The notes beneath the pieces are model-generated. The model made no database searches, was not told where the DNA came from, and worked only from the letters and a program-made list of their open reading frames with translations. From the NCBI GenBank assembly GCA_048380335.1, contig DBFCCI010000036.1, positions 66,005 to 130,004 of the forward strand: a stretch of 64,000 bases of DNA, given 5' to 3'. Source of the DNA: Lachnospira sp900551945 (GTDB taxonomy: Bacteria; Bacillota; Clostridia; Lachnospirales; Lachnospiraceae). Positions 8,259 through 15,166 of the stretch are shown piece by piece (the first letter of the stretch is position 1; each line of letters begins with the position of its first letter). The translations under genes were made by a program, and so were the position numbers.

Positions 8259-8696
8259 ATGAGAATAATAGGACTTGATTATGGAACAAAGACGGTGGGG
8301 GTGGCTTTAAGCGACCCCCTCGGTATTACTGCGCAGGGCGTAGAGACAATTACTCGTAAGGAAGAGAATAAGTTAAGAAAGACTCTTGCAAGAATTGAAC
8401 AGATAATTACAGAAAATGATGTTGAAAAAATAGTTGTAGGACTTCCTAAGAATATGAATAATACATTGGGGGAAAGGGCTGAAGCTTGTAAGGAGTTCGC
8501 TGAAAAGCTTGAGAATAGAACAGGGCTTGAAGTCGTAATGTGGGACGAAAGACTTTCTACAGTTGCAGCTAATCAAGTATTAATGGAAAGTGGTGTGCGT
8601 CGAGAGAATAGGAAGGCAGTTATAGATAAGATTGCAGCCGTTTTTATTTTACAAGGATACCTTGACTACATTGCCAATACTGGTAAAGCAGAATAG
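8259..8696 (+). CDS. ruvX: YqgF/RuvX, putative pre-16S rRNA nuclease
   Basis: A 145-residue RNase H-fold protein (YqgF). The N-terminal IIGLDYGTKTVGVALSDP carries the first catalytic Asp; VVGLPKNMNNTLG and WDERLSTVAA are the other conserved motifs. The family matures the 16S rRNA 5' end and was earlier called a Holliday-junction resolvase. Start ATG 8259 is 2 bases after ireB, whose last codons supply an AGGAAAAGGG ribosome-binding site, so the two are co-translated. Confidence 0.94.
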   Translation: MRIIGLDYGTKTVGVALSDPLGITAQGVETITRKEENKLRKTLARIEQIITENDVEKIVVGLPKNMNNTLGERAEACKEFAEKLENRTGLEVVMWDERLSTVAANQVLMESGVRRENRKAVIDKIAAVFILQGYLDYIANTGKAE

Positions 8697-8746
8697 ATGC
8701 AAGAAAAGAAATTCTTCGAAAGGAAGATGTCATAAATGACAAATTA

Positions 8747-8778
8747 TTGACTCAAATATGCAGTTGAATACATATTTG
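8747..8778 (+). promoter_or_regulatory. Promoter with an overlapping inverted repeat, upstream of the DUF1292 gene
   Basis: TTGACT (8747-8752), a 16-base spacer, then TACATA (8769-8774). A perfect 8-base inverted repeat CAAATATG (8753-8760) / CATATTTG (8771-8778) fills the spacer and overlaps the -10 box, a position typical of an operator. Confidence 0.5.
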
Positions 8779-8812
8779 GGCATAGACAATCACATTATTA
8801 TTAGGAGTATTT

Positions 8813-9073
8813 ATGGAAAAGATACAATTTGTTACAGATGACAATGAAGTTGTTGATTTTTATATATTAGAAGAAACAAGAATTAATGGAATTAATTATA
8901 TTTTAGTTACAGATAGTGAAGATGATGAAGAAGCAGAAGCTTATATTTTAAAAGATACATCAAGTGAGGAAAGTATAGAAGCTTCTTATGAATTTGTAGA
9001 AGATGACAATGAACTTTCAGCAGTTGGCAAAGTGTTTGAAGAATTGCTTGAAGATATTGATTTAGAGAAATAA
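8813..9073 (+). CDS. DUF1292 protein (YrzB-like)
   Basis: An 86-residue, strongly acidic protein. The start KIQFVTDDNEVVDFYILEE, the middle YILVTDSEDDEEAEAYILKD and the end FEELLEDIDLE are typical of DUF1292/YrzB. The function is unknown. In Firmicutes it travels with ireB and ruvX upstream of mltG, as here. AGGAG precedes the ATG. It probably has its own promoter (8747-8774). Confidence 0.9.
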   Translation: MEKIQFVTDDNEVVDFYILEETRINGINYILVTDSEDDEEAEAYILKDTSSEESIEASYEFVEDDNELSAVGKVFEELLEDIDLEK

Positions 9074-9232
9074 ACAAATAACATATAGTGTAGGTCGTTT
9101 TTGTATATTAAAACTATAAAAAAGTTTTTTGCAATACAACTGGGCAAGTGTAATTTTTTGCGCAGTTAGAATTTTATTTTTTCTCATAGTTATTAGATTA
9201 TTTATATTTTTAAGGTAGTTATGGGTAAATAA

Positions 9233-9300
9233 CAAAGTGGATTGTAAATATTTACTCAAATAAGCATTAAAAATATTGAGAATATGTAATAACTTATTTG
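9233..9300. promoter_or_regulatory. Leader repeat motif and hairpin before rnj
   Basis: Holds the 17-mer CAAAGTGGATTGTAAAT (9233-9249), identical to 11595-11611. It overlaps the 12-base palindrome GTAAATATTTAC (9244-9255) and is followed by the inverted repeat CAAATAAG (9257-9264) / CTTATTTG (9293-9300). The role is unknown; it could be a protein site or an RNA fold in the rnj leader. Confidence 0.5.
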
Positions 9301-9359
9301 TTAATAAAATTCATCTTAATTTAATATGTGCAATTTGATTGTGCAGGAATGGAGAATTT

Positions 9360-11030
9360 ATGAAAAAAGAATATACTGGTACTGTTAAGATTATACCATT
9401 AGGTGGTCTTGAACAGATCGGAATGAATATTACTGCTATTGAATACGGTGATAGTATTGTAGTAATAGACTGTGGGTTATCATTTCCAGAAGAAGATATG
9501 CTGGGAATTGACCTTGTAATTCCAGATGTGACATATCTTAAGGAGAATGTAGACAAGTTAAAGGGATTTGTTATAACACATGGTCATGAAGACCACATTG
9601 GTGCAATTCCTTATGTATTAAAAGAGGTTAATGCTCCTATTTATGCAACAAAGCTTACTATGGGACTTATTGAGTCTAAGCTAAAAGAACATAATATGTT
9701 AAGAAGTGTAAAAAGAAAAGTTGTAAAGTATGGACAATCTATCAATCTTGGTGATTTTAGAGTTGAATTTATAAGAACTAATCACAGTATTGCAGATGCA
9801 GCAGCTCTTGCAATATTCTCACCTGCTGGTGTGATAGTTCATACAGGTGACTTTAAGGTTGATTATACACCTGTCTTTGGTGAACCTATTGACCTTCAAA
9901 GACTTGGAGAACTTGGAAAGAAGGGTGTATTAGCACTTATGTGTGACAGTACTAATGCGTTAAGACCTGGTTTTACTATGTCTGAAAAGACAGTAGGAGG
10001 CACTTTTGATAAGATATTTAATGACAATAAGACAAGCCGTCTTATTATTGCGACATTTGCCTCTAATGTTGATAGAGTACAGCAGATTATTAATTCTGCT
10101 ATAAAGTATGGTCGTAAGGTATGTGTTGAAGGACGAAGCATGGTCAATATTATAGAAGTAGCAGAAAATCTTGACTATCTTAAGATACCAGATGGCGTTC
10201 TTATTGATACTGACTCTATGAAAAATTATGCACCTGAGCAGATTGTGCTTATCACAACAGGAAGTCAGGGTGAGTCTATGGCAGCACTTTCAAGAATGGC
10301 AGCTTCACTTCATAGAAAAGTTTCAATTCAACCGGGGGATTGTGTAGTATTTTCTTCAACTCCAATTCCGGGTAATGAAAAGTCAGTTGCTAAGGTTATC
10401 AATGAACTTGGTATGAAGGGAGCTAAGGTTATCTTTCAGGATACACACGTTTCAGGTCATGCTTGTCAAGAAGAAATTAAGCTTATATATTCACTTGTTA
10501 AGCCTAAGTATTCTATACCAGTTCATGGTGAATATAGACATCTTATAGCTCAAAAAGAAGTTGTAAAGTCATTGGGTTATGATAATGACCATATATTTAT
10601 TGCTAAATCAGGCGATGTAATTGAGTTAGGAGAAGAAAAGGGCGCAATTACAGGACGAGTTACAACTGGAGCTATATTTGTTGATGGACTTGGTGTTGGT
10701 GATGTTGGTAATATTGTATTAAGAGATAGACAAAACCTTGCAGAAAATGGTATAATTATTGTGGTACTTACTCTTGAAAAGTATTCAGGACAATTAGTGG
10801 CAGGTCCAGATATTGTAACAAGGGGTTTTGTATATGTAAGAGAAGCAGAAGAATTACTTGATGAAGCAAGAGCAATAGTTTCAGATTCAGTTCAGACTTG
10901 CATGGATAAGAATATTACAGACTGGAGTAAAATTAAGAATATAATTAAGGATGATTTAAGTGAATATCTTTGGAAGAAGATTAAGCGTAATCCAGTAATA
11001 CTTCCAATTATCATGGAAGCCCAGTTATAA
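9360..11030 (+). CDS. rnj: Ribonuclease J
   Basis: A 556-residue metallo-beta-lactamase/beta-CASP nuclease. The zinc-binding motif HGHEDH is at 74-79; later come HTGDFKVD, SGHACQEE and the C-terminal PVHGEYRHL segment, followed by the usual C-terminal domain (to ILPIIMEAQL). It performs 5'-3' exonucleolytic and endonucleolytic RNA decay and maturation in Firmicutes. ATG 9360 is chosen because GGAG at 9351-9354 precedes it; an in-frame start at 9339 would place that site inside the gene. The leader resembles that of fliL. A strong terminator follows. Confidence 0.96.
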   Translation: MKKEYTGTVKIIPLGGLEQIGMNITAIEYGDSIVVIDCGLSFPEEDMLGIDLVIPDVTYLKENVDKLKGFVITHGHEDHIGAIPYVLKEVNAPIYATKLTMGLIESKLKEHNMLRSVKRKVVKYGQSINLGDFRVEFIRTNHSIADAAALAIFSPAGVIVHTGDFKVDYTPVFGEPIDLQRLGELGKKGVLALMCDSTNALRPGFTMSEKTVGGTFDKIFNDNKTSRLIIATFASNVDRVQQIINSAIKYGRKVCVEGRSMVNIIEVAENLDYLKIPDGVLIDTDSMKNYAPEQIVLITTGSQGESMAALSRMAASLHRKVSIQPGDCVVFSSTPIPGNEKSVAKVINELGMKGAKVIFQDTHVSGHACQEEIKLIYSLVKPKYSIPVHGEYRHLIAQKEVVKSLGYDNDHIFIAKSGDVIELGEEKGAITGRVTTGAIFVDGLGVGDVGNIVLRDRQNLAENGIIIVVLTLEKYSGQLVAGPDIVTRGFVYVREAEELLDEARAIVSDSVQTCMDKNITDWSKIKNIIKDDLSEYLWKKIKRNPVILPIIMEAQL

Positions 11031-11040
11031 TTATGAGATT

Positions 11041-11072
11041 AAAGGGCGTGTGCTTATGCAACGTCCTTTTTG
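11041..11072 (+). terminator. Intrinsic terminator of rnj
   Basis: AAAGGGCGT (11041-11049) pairs with ACGTCCTTT (11061-11069), loop 11 bases, followed by a T run. Confidence 0.85.
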
Positions 11073-11232
11073 CTGTGTTAATGCTTTTTAGTAGGCTGGA
11101 AGAAACAAGAAGCACCAAAGACTTAGCTTCGTGGGCAATATTTATTTGTAGTTTACTATTTATTCTAAGCAAGTATCAGAACGGATTGAGAATATAGGTA
11201 TCTGTTTTACAAGTAACAGAATGGAGAAGTAT

Positions 11233-11574
11233 ATGAAAGGTATAGACCAGATTAAAAAAGAACTTGGAGAAGCAATTCTTAATAGTGATGAATATAGGGA
11301 ATATCAAGAGTTACAAAAAGAGATTGATAAAAACCCTGATTTAAAGCGAGTTATAGATGAGTATCGAAAAAGACACTTTGCGCTTCAATATGATGAAAAT
11401 ATTGAAGATAAATTTGCGGCAACACAAAACCTTAGTCGTGAATATGAAGAATTTAATAATCAAGTTCTTGTAAGAAAGTATCTTGATGCAGAGATTTGTC
11501 TTTGCAGACAGATACAAGATATATGTATGTTTGTGGTTGGTATTGTTGATTTTAACATGGATTTTCTTAGTTAA
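11233..11574 (+). CDS. YlbF/YmcA family protein
   Basis: A 113-residue helical protein. The segment ILNSDEYREYQELQKEIDKNPDLKRVIDEYRKRHF matches the YlbF/YmcA family, by analogy to the B. subtilis YaaT-YlbF-YmcA complex that directs RNase Y and affects competence, biofilm and sporulation. Its place next to RNase J fits an RNA-turnover role (inference). GGAG at 11223-11226 favours ATG 11233 over the in-frame ATG at 11221. Two Cys residues near the C-terminus (CLCRQ) recall those that bind Fe-S in the complex, but this is not certain. Confidence 0.75.
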   Translation: MKGIDQIKKELGEAILNSDEYREYQELQKEIDKNPDLKRVIDEYRKRHFALQYDENIEDKFAATQNLSREYEEFNNQVLVRKYLDAEICLCRQIQDICMFVVGIVDFNMDFLS

Positions 11575-11594
11575 TACTATTGGTAAGTCATTTG

Positions 11595-11611
11595 CAAAGT
11601 GGATTGTAAAT
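11595..11611. repeat. Second copy of 17-base leader motif
   Basis: CAAAGTGGATTGTAAAT, identical to 9233-9249. Flanks can pair (CATTTGC before, GTAAATG after, with a G-T pair), leaving AAAGTGGATT as a loop. Lies 44 bases before the MltG-like ATG. Confidence 0.55.
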
Positions 11612-11654
11612 GTCTGCTTGACTTGGGATATTCAATGTAAGGAGAGTTTATTTA

Positions 11655-12032
11655 ATGAATAATAAAAGAATTAGAATGACAGTTGATATTTCATTTAATT
11701 TAATCGTATTGGTTATTGGAATTATCATTGTCTGTACAGCAGGAAGTAAGGCTTATTCATTTGGGCATAATATCTTTTACGAAGAAGCAGTATCAACAGA
11801 AGAATCTGCAAGAGAAGTTGAAGTTACAATTAAAGATGGAATTACTGAAAAGCAATTGTCAAAGCTTCTTTATTCAAAAGGACTTGTAAAAGATGAGTTT
11901 ATATGTTACCTTCAAATAAAACTTTCTGATTACAAAGGAAAATTTGTTGCAGGAACATATACTCTTGATACATCAATGAAGCCTACACAAATGATGCTTA
12001 TATTGTGTAATATGACGTTGGAGGACGAATAA
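11655..12032 (+). CDS. Truncated MltG/YceG-like membrane protein
   Basis: A 125-residue protein: one N-terminal membrane helix (about 13-34) and an extracytoplasmic part (VTIKDGITEKQLSKLLYSKGLVKDEFICYLQ...GTYTLDTSMKP) that matches only the N-terminal LysM-like subdomain of MltG (endolytic transglycosylase YceG/YrrL). The catalytic Glu domain is absent, since full MltG exceeds 300 residues. Its position just before trmR is where B. subtilis has yrrL (mltG), so it looks like a shortened orthologue. A similar short protein is at 60912. AAGGAG precedes the ATG. Probably a regulator or binding module rather than an enzyme (inference). Confidence 0.72.
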   Translation: MNNKRIRMTVDISFNLIVLVIGIIIVCTAGSKAYSFGHNIFYEEAVSTEESAREVEVTIKDGITEKQLSKLLYSKGLVKDEFICYLQIKLSDYKGKFVAGTYTLDTSMKPTQMMLILCNMTLEDE

Positions 12033-12033
12033 T

Positions 12034-12675
12034 TTGATAGTAAATGAGAGAATAGTAGATTATATTAATTCGCTAGATTGTAATAATTCTGCTATTTGTG
12101 ATACGATTGAAAAAGAAGCAAGAGCAGAAGATGTGCCAATAATAAGAAAAGAAATGAAGAATTTTCTTAAAGTAATGTTAGTTTTAAAACAACCTAACAA
12201 TATACTTGAAGTTGGAACAGCAGTTGGGTATTCTGCAATTCTTATGAGTGAAAATATGCCAGAGGGTTGTCATATTACGACTATAGAGAATTATGATGTA
12301 AGAATACCTATAGCACGCAATAATTTTAAGCGAGCTGGAAAAGAAGATGTAATAACACTTATAGAGGGTGACGCAACTAAAGTATTGACAGAACTTGATG
12401 GCGTATATGATTTTATTTTTATGGACGCAGCTAAGGGGCAGTATATTAACTTTTTACCTGATATATTAAGACTTATGCCAAAGGGCGGATTGCTTATATC
12501 TGACAATGTATTGCAAGGGGGCGATATTGTTGAGTCAAGATATAGTGTAACTAGGAGAAATCGTACTATTCATACTAGAATGAGGGAGTATATTTATGAG
12601 CTTACCCATTCAGAGTATTTTACTACTTCGATTGTACCTATTGGCGATGGTATAGCTATAAGTGTTAAAAAATAA
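12034..12675 (+). CDS. trmR: O-methyltransferase, TrmR (YrrM)-like tRNA ho5U34 methyltransferase
   Basis: A 213-residue class I SAM O-methyltransferase of the caffeoyl-CoA type. The SAM motif is ILEVGTAVGYSAILM (57-71), and metal-binding candidates are D131 (FMDAAKGQY) and D157-N158 (ISDNVLQGG). TTG 12034 is chosen: GGAGG ends 9 bases upstream and the previous stop is 1 base before. The neighbour is a U32 TrhP-like gene, which makes 5-hydroxyuridine at tRNA position 34; TrmR methylates it to mo5U. This matches the yrrM-yrrN/O pair of B. subtilis, supporting the assignment over a generic catechol O-methyltransferase. Confidence 0.88.
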   Translation: MIVNERIVDYINSLDCNNSAICDTIEKEARAEDVPIIRKEMKNFLKVMLVLKQPNNILEVGTAVGYSAILMSENMPEGCHITTIENYDVRIPIARNNFKRAGKEDVITLIEGDATKVLTELDGVYDFIFMDAAKGQYINFLPDILRLMPKGGLLISDNVLQGGDIVESRYSVTRRNRTIHTRMREYIYELTHSEYFTTSIVPIGDGIAISVKK

Positions 12676-12778
12676 TAATTTAATAAATGATAAAAGATTA
12701 ACATTATTTAGTAGAGTAATAGTGGTTTGATATAAAAGATTTGATTTTAAAGTAATATTTTATGAAAGGAAAGATAAA

Positions 12779-14041
12779 ATGGCTGGACATATTTATAATG
12801 GAAGGGAAATAGAATTACTTATACCTGCAAGTAGTCTTGAAGTGTTAAAGACTGCTGTAATATTTGGAGCAGACGCAGTATACATAGGAGGAGAAGCATT
12901 TGGATTAAGAGCAAAGGCAAAGAACTTTTCTATGGAAGATATGAAAGTTGGTATTGAATTTGCGCATGAAAGAAATGTTAAAGTATATGTAACTGCTAAT
13001 ATTCTTGCACACAATTATGACTTAGAAGGTGCAAGACAGTATTTTACAGAATTAAAAGAAATAAAGCCAGATGCACTTATAATATCAGATCCGGGAATGT
13101 TTACATTAGCAAAAGAAATTCTTCCAGAGATAGATATTCACATAAGTACACAGGCTAATAATACTAATTATATGACTTATAATTTCTGGTGGAAACAAGG
13201 CGCAAAGAGAGTGGTTTCTGCAAGAGAACTTTCATTGAATGAAATTAAGCAGATAAGAGAGCATATTCCAGACGAAATGGAGATAGAAACATTTATTCAT
13301 GGTGCAATGTGTATATCTTACTCCGGAAGATGTCTTTTAAGTAGCTTTATGGCAGGCAGAGATGCGAATAGGGGAGCTTGTACACACCCTTGCAGATGGA
13401 AGTATGCAGTAGTTGAGGAGTCAAGACCGGGTGAGTACATGCCTGTATATGAAAATGAAAGAGGAACATATATTTTTAACTCTAAAGACTTGTGTATGAT
13501 TGAACATATTCCTGAAATGGTTACATCTGGAATTGACAGCTTTAAGATAGAAGGTAGAATGAAAACAGCTCTTTATGTAGCTACAGTGGCAAGAACATAT
13601 AGACTTGCAATTGATGATTTCCTTAAAGACCCAGAATTGTACAAGAGTCGTATCCCATTTTATAAATCAGAGATACAAAAGTGTACTTACAGACAGTATA
13701 CAACAGGCTTTTTCTTTGGAAAACCTGACGAAAATACACAGATATATGACAGCAACACTTATTTAAGAGAATATACTTATCTTGGAATAATAGGCGAATG
13801 TAATGAAGAAGGACTTTATCATATTGAACAGCGTAACAAGTTCAGTGTAGGAGAAACTATCGAAGTTATGAAGCCTAACGGAGATAATCTTGAAGTTTTA
13901 GTTAAGACTATAAAAAATGAAGCTGGTGAGAGTATGGAAAGCGCACCACACCCAAAACAGCAGTTATTTATTGACTTGGGCGTTAAGCTTGATAAGTATG
14001 ATATCTTAAGAAGAAAAGAAGATGAAGTTACTCCAAATTAA
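12779..14041 (+). CDS. trhP: U32 peptidase family, tRNA uridine-34 hydroxylase
   Basis: A 420-residue U32 family protein. Family marks: ELLIPASSLEVLKTAVIFGADAVYIGGEAFGLRAK at the N-terminus, FIHGAMCISYSGRCLLS with Cys pairs (C-x6-C), and GACTHPCRW (C-x3-C), which supply the ligands for the Fe-S cluster. TrhP proteins use prephenate-dependent chemistry to form 5-hydroxyuridine at tRNA position 34; the adjacent trmR would methylate it. B. subtilis has two such genes (yrrN, yrrO), but only one is here. AAAGGAAAG precedes the ATG. Confidence 0.9.
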   Translation: MAGHIYNGREIELLIPASSLEVLKTAVIFGADAVYIGGEAFGLRAKAKNFSMEDMKVGIEFAHERNVKVYVTANILAHNYDLEGARQYFTELKEIKPDALIISDPGMFTLAKEILPEIDIHISTQANNTNYMTYNFWWKQGAKRVVSARELSLNEIKQIREHIPDEMEIETFIHGAMCISYSGRCLLSSFMAGRDANRGACTHPCRWKYAVVEESRPGEYMPVYENERGTYIFNSKDLCMIEHIPEMVTSGIDSFKIEGRMKTALYVATVARTYRLAIDDFLKDPELYKSRIPFYKSEIQKCTYRQYTTGFFFGKPDENTQIYDSNTYLREYTYLGIIGECNEEGLYHIEQRNKFSVGETIEVMKPNGDNLEVLVKTIKNEAGESMESAPHPKQQLFIDLGVKLDKYDILRRKEDEVTPN

Positions 14042-14061
14042 TTGAAAATGGAAAAGCAATA

Positions 14062-14111
14062 AAAGGCACCAAAGCACATAGTATAATATAAATATGTGTT
14101 GAGGTGCCTTT
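14062..14111 (+). promoter_or_regulatory. Hairpin holding the sigK ribosome-binding site
   Basis: AAAGGCACC (14062-14070) pairs perfectly with GGTGCCTTT (14103-14111), and CACATA (14075-14080) with TATGTG (14093-14098). The right arm includes the GAGGTG ribosome-binding site of sigK (14101-14106). The fold is also terminator-like for trhP, but its T run is short and lies over the sigK start. Confidence 0.75.
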
Positions 14112-14113
14112 CT

Positions 14114-14746
14114 TTGAAAACATTTGATATGCCGTTGTCAACTAAGGAAGAACAAGAAATGCTTCAAAGAAGCATGGCTGGCGATATTGAGGCACGAAAT
14201 ATATTAATTGAGAAGAATATGCGCCTTGTTGCACATATGATAAAAAAATATATGTCTAAGGACAGAGAAACGCAAGATTTGATTTCTGTCGGGACAATAG
14301 GTCTTATTAAAGCTGTTAATTCATTTAAACCAGAAAAAAGTATAAAGCTTGCTACTTATGCGGCTAAGTGTATTGACAATGAGCTTTTGATGATGCTTCG
14401 GGCTGAGAAGCGCAAATCAAAAGAAGTATCAATGTATGACCCTATCGGAACTGATAAAGAGGGTAATGAGATTAGTCTTATTGAGATAGTAGGTGAAGAA
14501 ACAACTGATGTTGTCGATGATTATATTTTTTCCCAGAGAATTGAATGTATAAGAAAAAATATTGATAATATATTAACAAAAAGAGAGCAGATTATTATTA
14601 AATATAGATATGGGTTGCAAGATGGAAATGAATATACACAAAATGAACTTGCGAAAATGTTAGGAATAAGCAGAAGTTATGTGAGTAGGATTGAAAAGAA
14701 AGCACTTGAGAAGTTAAGAAAGATGTTAGAGCAGAATAAATTATAA
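14114..14746 (+). CDS. sigK: Sigma factor, SigK-like (sporulation)
   Basis: A 210-residue sigma-70 family factor. Region 2 reads NILIEKNMRLVAHMIKKY...QDLISVGTIGLIKAVNSF, then LATYAAKCIDNELLM; the linker SMYDPIGTDKEGNEISLIEIV is characteristic of SigK/SigE. Region 4 ends ELAKMLGISRSYVSRIEKKALEKL. Sigma-K is the late mother-cell sporulation factor. The gene is intact, with no skin-type interruption. The start is ambiguous: TTG 14114 has GAGGTG 7 bases upstream; a GTG at 14096 has none. No long pro-sequence is visible. Implies a spore-forming ancestry; sporulation was not tested. Confidence 0.88.
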   Translation: MKTFDMPLSTKEEQEMLQRSMAGDIEARNILIEKNMRLVAHMIKKYMSKDRETQDLISVGTIGLIKAVNSFKPEKSIKLATYAAKCIDNELLMMLRAEKRKSKEVSMYDPIGTDKEGNEISLIEIVGEETTDVVDDYIFSQRIECIRKNIDNILTKREQIIIKYRYGLQDGNEYTQNELAKMLGISRSYVSRIEKKALEKLRKMLEQNKL

Positions 14747-14802
14747 GTGTTATTTGTTCAAGAAAATGTCATAAGTTTATGGTAAAATTCTAAGTATAGT
14801 AA

Positions 14803-14868
14803 GATAGAAAAAGTGAGTATATTTTTGTGGTTAATATATATCACAAAAACATATTCGTTTTTTCTGTC
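14803..14868. repeat. Long hairpin element 3
   Basis: Arms 14803-14829 and 14842-14868 pair over 27 bases; of five differences, four are G-U compatible when read as + strand RNA. The left arm (AGAAAAAGTGAGTATATTTT core) matches the outer arm of element 2 in about 20 of 24 positions. Sits after sigK. Confidence 0.85.
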
Positions 14869-15030
14869 TACTTTAATAGCTATTGTTAAGAAACTTTAAA
14901 GCTATTTATTACTAAAATTCTTAAATGATTAAGAGTTTGTTTGTCTTATTATGGTACAAGCTTTTTTCTGATATCTATATAGTAGTATTATTAAGTAGTA
15001 AGGAAGAATGTTTTGTGGTATGATAAGTAT

Positions 15031-15080
15031 AGTTCTATTTACGCAAGCAATGTGTTAAAGCCGGTGCTTGCATGAGAACT
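15031..15080 (+). promoter_or_regulatory. Nested stem in the pepP leader
   Basis: AGTTCT (15031-15036) pairs with AGAACT (15075-15080), enclosing GCAAGCA (15043-15049) with TGCTTGC (15065-15071). The loop is 15 bases (ATGTGTTAAAGCCGG). I recognise no known riboswitch class. Confidence 0.5.
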
Positions 15081-15166
15081 TGGCAATTGTAGCAATAACT
15101 TGAGAAATTCATAAAGTGTGTTTCTTATAGTTGAGTGAGGGGTGAATATTTTTAAAGGAGGTACTT

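Larger units (their letters stand above)
14747..15166. other. 420-bp gap: hairpin element 3 and nested stem before pepP
   Basis: No gene seen. Contains hairpin element 3 (14803-14868, possible sigK terminator), AT-rich sequence, then a two-part nested stem (15031-15080). No clear promoter was found; a TATGAT at 15019 lacks a -35 box. Confidence 0.65.

Noticed and set aside
14114..14746. Skin-type element interrupting sigK
   Set aside because: The gene is continuous with all regions intact.
15031..15080. Known riboswitch (c-di-GMP or T-box)
   Set aside because: The conserved core sequences of those classes are not present; only a generic nested stem can be supported.
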